A stretch of DNA of 27,059 bases. Origin: a virus. The stretch covers positions 1 to 27,059 of the IMG/VR virus record IMGVR_UViG_3300022200_000018. One strand, 5' to 3'. The notes under the pieces are model-generated. The model was given only the letters and a program-made list of their open reading frames with translations, was not told the DNA's origin and made no database searches. The position numbers and the translations under genes were made by a program. Positions 1 through 5,358 of this stretch are shown here, piece by piece (the first letter of the stretch is position 1; each line of letters begins with the position of its first letter).

Positions 1-21
1 CCATATCTCTGTTGTTTAGTA
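1..21. repeat. 21-bp terminal direct repeat, left copy
   Basis: Bases 1-21 are identical to bases 27039-27059. The repeat is not random sequence. Read on the minus strand it holds a TAC TAA gene end, an ACAACAGAGAT ribosome-binding-like stretch and an ATGG start, the same gene junction seen at 1647-1667 and 2580-2600 with two or three mismatches. It could be an assembly overlap of a circular molecule or two copies of a junction repeat that ended assembly. Gene order across the join favours circularity. Confidence 0.9.
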
Positions 22-1650
22 TCGACTTCCGTCAACTACAAATTTATTCTCTCCCTTACCATATTCGGTCGCTCCCTCGTAACCCATATCCTGAGCGAAA
101 CCTTCGTAGTCAAAGTAATTCTTCAAAGTCTTAGAATCCAAGTCACGAGGTTCTTCGCCAGTCATGTCAAAATATGCGTCTGCGAGTTTGTGGTCAGGTA
201 GATGTTCGTACTCAGCGAACCATTCATCTTCGCCTACCATATCCTCGAACTCACCGCTCAAACGCAGGTCGCGTCCCCATCGCTCATAGTTGAAGTAATC
301 GCTTACTCGGTCGTCCATGAGTCCTTCTTCTACAATGTGATAAGCGTACTCAAGGAGTGTACCCGTCCAAACTACTACATCGTCCCACCATCTCTCAAGG
401 TCTCCGTCTGCATCGTTGTAATCGGCGAACGCTTCTAAGATAGTCATCATTGGAACGTCGGTGTTTGACTCAAGCGTCTTAGCCGTCTTTAGGTTGTTCC
501 ATCCCGCTTCAGTCTCCACGTAGTATGGAGAAGGCATAAACTGCCAATCCACAGGCTCTACTTCGTCAGCAACAAACCCTTGGTGGTCAGACTCCAACTT
601 TGCGATACGTTCTTTTAGTCCGTCTTGCCAGTCATCAAATGACTTATAGTCGAGTGGATACATTGTAATATCCACGTCTTCAGGCTCAACATAATACGAG
701 TTTGAGTTATAGACGCGATACCAAACGATTACATCGTCGATAGACCCTAACTCCGTCTTGCCAATCTCTTTCAACTTCTCCTCGTACTTCTTCATGTATT
801 CGTCCTTCAGGTTCGTTTCAGGTTCGGCCTTTTCTTCAATTGCCTGAACTTGTCCGTCCCACTCAATTACAATGCCGTCGTAAATCTCAAATTCTGTTCC
901 TGCCTTTGTCTTATATGAGCCGTTGTCGATTTCGACCGCAGTGCCCTCAGCACCGATTTTGTAGACGCTTACACCTGCGGCAAACTCGTCGTCCTCAGTG
1001 GCAAAGACTGCTCCGTTATCAACTTCGATTTCGGCGTACAACTTACGACCCGTTACAATTGATTTCAAACGCCGTCCAAAACTTGGTTTGGGACGTTCTG
1101 ACATCTGTTCCAACTTGTCCAAGAAGTAGCCCTCGATAGAGAATCCTGCGACCTTCTGCTCTTTGACAAACTGCCACATCTCTTCGTTCTCCACCTGTAC
1201 ACGCACCATCCAAGTTCCTTCGGGTACGTCCAGTCCAAAGTGCCGTGCTTTATCTACTTCAGGATTGGATACAATCCATGACTCGACAACGGATACTCCG
1301 TCTACTTTCGAGTCGTGTTCTTCCGTCCACTCGTTCGTGCGATGAGTCTTCAAGAAAAGTTCGGATGCCTTTTGGACGGTCGTTTTTGAGAAGTACACAT
1401 CGTACTCCTCGTCCGAAAATTCGTCGTAGCGAGGGATATGCTTGTCAGGAATCAAAGCCGCACCAATTAGGGTACGTTTCTCCTCGTCTACGGAAGCCAT
1501 TGAGTACAGAGTCTTCTCCTTCTTGCCTTGCTTGCTGAAGTAGACAAAGTTCGATTCGATAGCAGGATACTTTACGAGAGAAATTGCTTCTACTCCAAAT
1601 GCGTCTGCTGACTCGTCAATAAGTAGTTCGATTAGTTTACGTCCTGCCAT
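16..1650 (-). CDS. XkdF-like prohead protease with C-terminal ArdA-like antirestriction domain
   Basis: This 544-residue protein appears to be a fusion. Residues about 1-185 match the XkdF-type prohead serine protease (S78-like): the VYFSK segment near 85-89, WTEEHD with candidate catalytic His112, GVSVVESWIV with Ser120 or Ser124, and the KVAGFSIEGYFLDKL block at 166-180. Residues about 200-275 form a beta-rich Gly/Asp segment, and about 280-300 is a Lys/Glu linker. Residues about 305-530 resemble ArdA, the acidic DNA mimic that blocks type I restriction enzymes. The clearest match is DYFNYERWGRDLRLSGEF at 451-468, and KNYFDYEGFAQDMGYEG at 510-526 looks like a second, diverged copy of the same block. 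The start is preceded by the recurring CAGAGAT motif. After circularisation the next genes are scaffold-like and capsid, which fits the protease role. The fold assignments are by recognition; packaging of the ArdA part is inference. Confidence 0.8.
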   Translation of the reverse strand: MAGRKLIELLIDESADAFGVEAISLVKYPAIESNFVYFSKQGKKEKTLYSMASVDEEKRTLIGAALIPDKHIPRYDEFSDEEYDVYFSKTTVQKASELFLKTHRTNEWTEEHDSKVDGVSVVESWIVSNPEVDKARHFGLDVPEGTWMVRVQVENEEMWQFVKEQKVAGFSIEGYFLDKLEQMSERPKPSFGRRLKSIVTGRKLYAEIEVDNGAVFATEDDEFAAGVSVYKIGAEGTAVEIDNGSYKTKAGTEFEIYDGIVIEWDGQVQAIEEKAEPETNLKDEYMKKYEEKLKEIGKTELGSIDDVIVWYRVYNSNSYYVEPEDVDITMYPLDYKSFDDWQDGLKERIAKLESDHQGFVADEVEPVDWQFMPSPYYVETEAGWNNLKTAKTLESNTDVPMMTILEAFADYNDADGDLERWWDDVVVWTGTLLEYAYHIVEEGLMDDRVSDYFNYERWGRDLRLSGEFEDMVGEDEWFAEYEHLPDHKLADAYFDMTGEEPRDLDSKTLKNYFDYEGFAQDMGYEGATEYGKGENKFVVDGSRY

Positions 1651-1661
1651 ATCTCTGCGGT

Positions 1662-2000
1662 TTAGTATCCATCAAATATTGACGGGTCATCTTGCACTAC
1701 AAAGTCGTTTAATTCTTCGGCTAAGAAATGACCCCAATCCTCCAAAATTAGACATCCAATAATTGCCGCGCCATAGACATCCCAACGTATCTCGTTTGCG
1801 ATTCTTGAAGCCAAGGCATAAGTATTATCATACACACCTTTGTAGTATGGACTTAATACCCTCGCCGCCGCATGGTAATTACAATCTGCAAGTAAGTCGT
1901 AAACCAAATCAATAGCCATTTGGTCACTCGTGGTCTTTGCCCAATAATCTTGGGCTATCTCACGTTCTTCGGGTGAAGCAATGTCTGTAATTTTGCGCAT
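1662..2000 (-). CDS. small acidic protein, paralogue of the 103-residue gene
   Basis: A 112-residue acidic, largely helical protein of unrecognised family. It has no signal peptide or obvious membrane span. Residues about 28-100 align by eye with the 103-residue product at 2272-2583. Shared features in the same order are VY..L.D.N.H..R.L, a Tyr/Ala-Ser stretch, the invariant RWDV, and an LAE near the C-terminus. It is therefore one of a duplicated pair. The gene ends in TAC TAA, followed by the CAGAGAT start junction of the protease gene, and its own start has CACAGAGAT upstream. Its position between a tail operon and the head genes is typical of an accessory 'moron' slot; function is unknown. 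Confidence 0.8.
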   Translation of the reverse strand: MRKITDIASPEEREIAQDYWAKTTSDQMAIDLVYDLLADCNYHAAARVLSPYYKGVYDNTYALASRIANEIRWDVYGAAIIGCLILEDWGHFLAEELNDFVVQDDPSIFDGY

Positions 2001-2010
2001 ATCTCTGTGG

Positions 2011-2259
2011 TTAAATCAGTTCGATTAAAATACCTTCAGGCGACTGACTTACTTGATACCTGACATATTCCATTGATGGATATACGTGCATAATCTCAGC
2101 TAAGTCATCTTCTACATCTACGATGTATCTCATTTTTTGATTTAAAAGAATGAAATCTACGTCAAGGTCTATGACCTCATAGTAGTAATCTGTCATCAAT
2201 ATCGTCGCTAAAATAGTTGCTCCTGATGCTTTTCCTGATGATAATTCTCTTCCGTACAT
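2011..2259 (-). CDS. small hypothetical accessory protein
   Basis: An 82-residue protein with no family I recognise. The N-terminus is Ser/Gly/Ala-rich and moderately hydrophobic (about residues 8-22); the rest alternates acidic and hydrophobic residues, suggesting a small alpha/beta fold. The C-terminal third (DDLAEIM, then EYVRYQV, then GILIELI) weakly recalls the end of the 76-residue product at 2595-2825 (DLEYVL, YVVDMAY, GRVLVEI). The start sits directly after ACAACAGAGAT, identical over 16 bases with the terminal-repeat junction, which supports translation. Function unknown. Confidence 0.7.
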   Translation of the reverse strand: MYGRELSSGKASGATILATILMTDYYYEVIDLDVDFILLNQKMRYIVDVEDDLAEIMHVYPSMEYVRYQVSQSPEGILIELI

Positions 2260-2271
2260 ATCTCTGTTGTT

Positions 2272-2583
2272 TTATAAAAATGGGTTGGGCATATCTCCGT
2301 ATGTGGAAGCCATAATATCGCACCACTCCGCGAGTTCATCGAATCCTGTGTCAGATAAGGCAACGGTGAGTAGAAACAAAATTTCTTGAACATCCCACCG
2401 CACACTTGTAGTTACTTCTGATGCCCTCGTAAAATATCCGTAATCTGCTCGACCGAAATCTGATTCCAAATATCTGTTATCAGAATGCGCGTTTGCATCT
2501 TCTAAGCAATTGTACACTACTCCCAACGCCTCAGTAAAAGTTGCGTTCTTTAGTGCCTTATGTAGAATTTTATCTGCATCCAT
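2272..2583 (-). CDS. small acidic protein, paralogue of the 112-residue gene
   Basis: A 103-residue acidic helical protein. Its core (VYNCLEDANAH near residues 22-33, ASEVTTSVRWDV near 53-65, DELAE near 82-86) aligns with the 112-residue product two genes downstream, so the two are paralogues that have diverged strongly. No known domain was recognised. The start is preceded by ATTAGGGAT, a variant of the recurrent CAGAGAT junction; the stop lies 12 bases before the next start. It belongs to the accessory run read from the promoter at about 3.08 kb. Confidence 0.8.
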   Translation of the reverse strand: MDADKILHKALKNATFTEALGVVYNCLEDANAHSDNRYLESDFGRADYGYFTRASEVTTSVRWDVQEILFLLTVALSDTGFDELAEWCDIMASTYGDMPNPFL

Positions 2584-2594
2584 ATCCCTAATGT

Positions 2595-2825
2595 TTAGTA
2601 AGGTGCAATTTCAACCAATACCCTTCCATCTTTTGTATCATACGCCATATCCACAACGTAATTTACGTGATTCAGCACATACTCCAAGTCACTTAATGCG
2701 CTTGAACTAAGACCTCCTTCAACAAAGAAGAAGTGTTGTCTTGGTGAATTTTGAGGGTCGTAGCCCCATTCAATGTTTAGGCGGTAGTCGTCAGCCCAAG
2801 TCATTACGATGTCTTCTACATTCAT
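2595..2825 (-). CDS. small hypothetical accessory protein (76 aa, start revised)
   Basis: The longest reading starts at 2849. However, the ATG at 2825 is preceded by AAACAGAGAG, the same upstream motif used by its neighbours, and lies just after the stop of the gene before it. I therefore place the start at 2825, giving 76 residues beginning MNVEDIVMTWADD. The product is acidic, with aromatic strands (HFFFVEGG near residues 31-38) and a C-terminal strand GRVLVEIAPY, consistent with a compact alpha/beta fold. It ends in TAC TAA like the products at 16 and 1662. No function recognised; a weak C-terminal resemblance to the 82-residue gene downstream may reflect common ancestry. Confidence 0.7.
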   Translation of the reverse strand: MNVEDIVMTWADDYRLNIEWGYDPQNSPRQHFFFVEGGLSSSALSDLEYVLNHVNYVVDMAYDTKDGRVLVEIAPY

Positions 2826-2836
2826 CTCTCTGTTTT
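2826..2836 (-). promoter_or_regulatory. non-canonical ribosome-binding motif (AACAGAGAG)
   Basis: On the minus strand AAACAGAGAG lies immediately before the ATG at 2825. The same kind of element (CAGAGAT, sometimes CAGAGAG or TAGGGAT) abuts the starts at 1650, 2000, 2259, 2583 and 27042, with AAAGAGAT at 26781. It decides this start over the upstream in-frame ATG at 2849. It is not a classical Shine-Dalgarno sequence. Confidence 0.6.
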
Positions 2837-2838
2837 TT

Positions 2839-3039
2839 TTATTGTGCATCTACTGCCATGAAGCCGATGTCATCGGCGATGTTCTCCAACTCCATACGAA
2901 TATCTTCCGAACGCTCAAATACGTGGTCTACGTCCCTTTGATAAGGGTGTGAGGTCAATGCACGTTCAGCATCTTTCAATGCCTCTATCGCGTCCATAAC
3001 TTTTTTCTGAGCCGCTAAGTATTTGTCTGATGCGTCCAT
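2839..3039 (-). CDS. small helical acidic protein, first gene after promoter
   Basis: A 66-residue protein that looks almost wholly helical: DKYLAAQKKVMDAIEALKDAERAL near the N-terminus (read in two adjoining stretches), then a second acidic helix ending DDIGFMAVDAQ. It is probably a small coiled-coil or helical hairpin. Its start lies about 20 bases downstream of the predicted transcription start of the promoter at 3065-3094, after CATCAGATAG. Being first in the transcript, it would be strongly expressed. No function recognised. Confidence 0.75.
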   Translation of the reverse strand: MDASDKYLAAQKKVMDAIEALKDAERALTSHPYQRDVDHVFERSEDIRMELENIADDIGFMAVDAQ

Positions 3040-3064
3040 CTATCTGATGTTTTAATGTTCACTG

Positions 3065-3094
3065 CAAAGGTAACTATTCTTTTCAATTACGCAA
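3065..3094 (-). promoter_or_regulatory. Bacteroidota-type promoter for accessory and head operon
   Basis: Minus strand: TTG (3094-3092), a 19-base spacer, then TACCTTTG (3072-3065). This matches the established Bacteroidota consensus TTG-N19-TAnnTTTG exactly. Transcription would start near 3058, about 20 bases before the ATG at 3039. The element continues TTTGCAGTG, and the upstream half reads TTGCGT, both shared with the promoter at 17956-17985. Confidence 0.85.
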
Positions 3095-3122
3095 GTAAGT
3101 TATCTCTTTTCATGCTAATTGC

Positions 3123-5204
3123 TCACAATGTAATGCGTTTACCCATATTCTCCCACATCAGATTTGAACCTTGTAAATCGCTCTGTACTACATAAGCCGA
3201 TACGTTCATACTTTTTGCTTCTTGGGTCTGTGAAGACACGCTTGGGATGAGTGCTTGTGTCGGCATACGTGCTGTCATACTACCCCCTCCTGACGCTCCT
3301 GCTTGATTCATAATTGCTTTGACTTGAGCAAACCCTGAGAGGATTGTTCCTGCAATGGTAGCAATATATCCCGCTAATTGAAATGGGTAAGCAGGAGTTT
3401 TTGGAGTGGCTTCTACTGCCGCCGAAATACCCTTAGCCAGTGCTTGCGCCTGATTGATGAGTACCTCGATAATGGCAAGTCGTTTGGCGTTCTTGGAGTT
3501 CCTATCCATCAACCCCATAATGCCATCAAACAAATCGCCCATGCCTTGACGGAAGGTATCCATTGACTTCTGGCGGCTATCTAACATGGTTTCGTTCGTT
3601 TCCGATTCTATCTCCGCTCTCAGGTCGTCGTAGTATTGTTTGACTTGGACAAGTGATATGCCCAACCTGTTTGCATCAGCAATCGCTTCCTCGCGTTCTA
3701 TCTCCAACTGAGCCAACCGCAACTCTCGACTCTTCTGCTCGTTGTCCGCGTAGAGTTTGGTCAGTAAGTTGAGTTTGTCGCGCTCGATTTTGGCTTCCTT
3801 ATCTGCCACCCGTTGCGCATCCGTCAACCTCTTTTCTGCAAACCGCGACCGCACCGATTCCAACTCAATCTGGAGTTGGGTTTCCAATGCGAGGGTGTCC
3901 ATATTCGCATCCTGCGCCTGTGCAATGAGGTCAGCAAATCGGTCTTTTACTCCTTGGAGTGCCCGCTCTTCGTCGTCCATTGTGACCTCTGCAATGCGCT
4001 TGCGAAGGTTAGCCATCGCTTCTATTGCGCGGGCATCCTCCTCTGCCTGACGTTTGGCTTCCGCTTCCTGTGCCGCCGCTTCTTTATCTCGAATCTTTTG
4101 GCGTTGCGCTGAGTAGTACCTATAAATGGTTGTCATCTCCTCCTGACTCGCATTGGCTTCTGTTGCCTCCCGAATTTGCGCCCTTTCTTTCTCGTCAATT
4201 TTTGCGATTTCTTGGTCGTACTCATCCAATCGTTCAAGACGCATCTCACGCTCCATGTCGTAGAGTGTCTTGTTAAGTTTCATGACCCGTTGACGCTCCT
4301 GTTCCGCTGTTTTCTGTTCGAGGGCTTGTTGGGCTAACTCGCGTTGTTGCTCAATAATTTGCTCTGATAGGTCTACACGATTTTGTAGAAATTCTGCGTA
4401 CTCTGACTCTAATTCAGCAAGGTCTTCTAAATACGCACGTTCATACGTTTCCCTATCACTTTTATATTTAAAATTTTGTGTCTCTAACTTTTCTAACTTC
4501 GTTTCCAGTTCTTCACGCTCCTTCAAATACACGATGTATTGCTCTTGGAGTTCATTCATTGCCGCCTCGTTTGCTTGACGTTCGGCTTGTTTTGTGTATT
4601 CCTCGTTTAATCGTTCTAAAGCATCAGCCGCCTCAAGGTTGATGTCTCTCAAACCCGAAATAGAACGAGAAAGATATTCCTGTGCCGCAAGACGAGTTTC
4701 TAATGCTTGGTTGGTATCTACAAGGATGTCGAAATACGCTTGGTTTTGACCAATGTACCTATCCATCGTTTGCATCGCCGCTTCATTAGCCGCTGTCAAT
4801 GCCTTAACTGCATCCGTGTTGCCTGTAAAGTAGTCAATGATTTTAGGCAGGTACTCAATGAGTTTTTCTAATCCAATGATAACCGCCGCCAAAATTGGGC
4901 CTCCAAAACCTTTCATGACTTTGTTAAAGGCCGTCATACCTTGAGTAGCCCTTGCTACTTCTCGACGCTTACCCTGAAACCTACGGATAGTCATCTGTAT
5001 ATCACGAGGTAGCACCGTACTAAACAAATTAGAGAACTGCCCCCACTTTTTAGTCGTGGATTCTATTCCACCACGTCCTCTTGGGTCTTTTAATTCTGCC
5101 GCGTTCCTAACCTTATTCAATTCAGCCGTTGCAACCTCAACGTCTTTCTTGAGTTCGTCAGTTCTTAATCGTGAATTGATTTGAATTTCTTTTGCTTTAG
5201 CCAT
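3123..5204 (-). CDS. tail tape measure protein
   Basis: A 693-residue protein with tape-measure architecture: a basic N-terminus, a hydrophobic segment around residues 100-125 (GGPILAAVIIGLEKL), a long Glu/Lys/Gln/Arg-rich coiled-coil region from about 130 to 560, and a second hydrophobic stretch near 605-640 (GYIATIAGTILSGFAQVK). The C-terminus is Gly/Ser-rich and ends with a NVSAYVVQSDLQGS motif that I associate with Bacteroidota phage tape measures. Using about 0.15 nm per residue, the usual rule, the tail would be near 100 nm long, so a siphovirus. It follows the distal-tail genes rather than preceding them, which is not the usual order. Its start overlaps the end of the 53-residue gene. 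It is the last gene before the promoter at 3.08 kb. Confidence 0.88.
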   Translation of the reverse strand: MAKAKEIQINSRLRTDELKKDVEVATAELNKVRNAAELKDPRGRGGIESTTKKWGQFSNLFSTVLPRDIQMTIRRFQGKRREVARATQGMTAFNKVMKGFGGPILAAVIIGLEKLIEYLPKIIDYFTGNTDAVKALTAANEAAMQTMDRYIGQNQAYFDILVDTNQALETRLAAQEYLSRSISGLRDINLEAADALERLNEEYTKQAERQANEAAMNELQEQYIVYLKEREELETKLEKLETQNFKYKSDRETYERAYLEDLAELESEYAEFLQNRVDLSEQIIEQQRELAQQALEQKTAEQERQRVMKLNKTLYDMEREMRLERLDEYDQEIAKIDEKERAQIREATEANASQEEMTTIYRYYSAQRQKIRDKEAAAQEAEAKRQAEEDARAIEAMANLRKRIAEVTMDDEERALQGVKDRFADLIAQAQDANMDTLALETQLQIELESVRSRFAEKRLTDAQRVADKEAKIERDKLNLLTKLYADNEQKSRELRLAQLEIEREEAIADANRLGISLVQVKQYYDDLRAEIESETNETMLDSRQKSMDTFRQGMGDLFDGIMGLMDRNSKNAKRLAIIEVLINQAQALAKGISAAVEATPKTPAYPFQLAGYIATIAGTILSGFAQVKAIMNQAGASGGGSMTARMPTQALIPSVSSQTQEAKSMNVSAYVVQSDLQGSNLMWENMGKRITL

Positions 5205-5358
5205 TGAATAAGATTCTTACACGTTTCCAAAAAGGCAGGGACAATCTATACAATCCTCGCGCCCTACGAAAGTGCCGTCCTTGAACTTTTTTGGAACTCA
5301 TTAGCCGAAGTACAAGAGGCATTGCTTGACCCATAGTGTTAATCGTTTCGCTATCCAT
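5197..5358 (-). CDS. small basic protein between distal-tail and tape-measure genes (53 aa)
   Basis: A 53-residue ORF, MDSETINTMGQAMPLVLR at the start, rich in Arg and Lys in its second half (HFRRARGLYRLS) and ending RILFNG. Its ATG (5358) lies within the last codons of the 975-residue gene, and its TAA (5199-5197) lies within the first codons of the tape measure. It therefore fills an otherwise empty 146-base gap exactly, with overlaps on both sides, as expected for translational coupling. No family recognised. A small tape-measure or baseplate assembly factor is a guess from position. Confidence 0.65.
   Translation of the reverse strand: MDSETINTMGQAMPLVLRLMSSKKVQGRHFRRARGLYRLSLPFWKRVRILFNG

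Noticed and set aside
2208-2405. 65-codon minus-strand ORF across two small genes
   Set aside because: It overlaps the end of the 103-residue gene and the start of the 82-residue gene and lacks the CAGAGAT start signal used by all neighbours.
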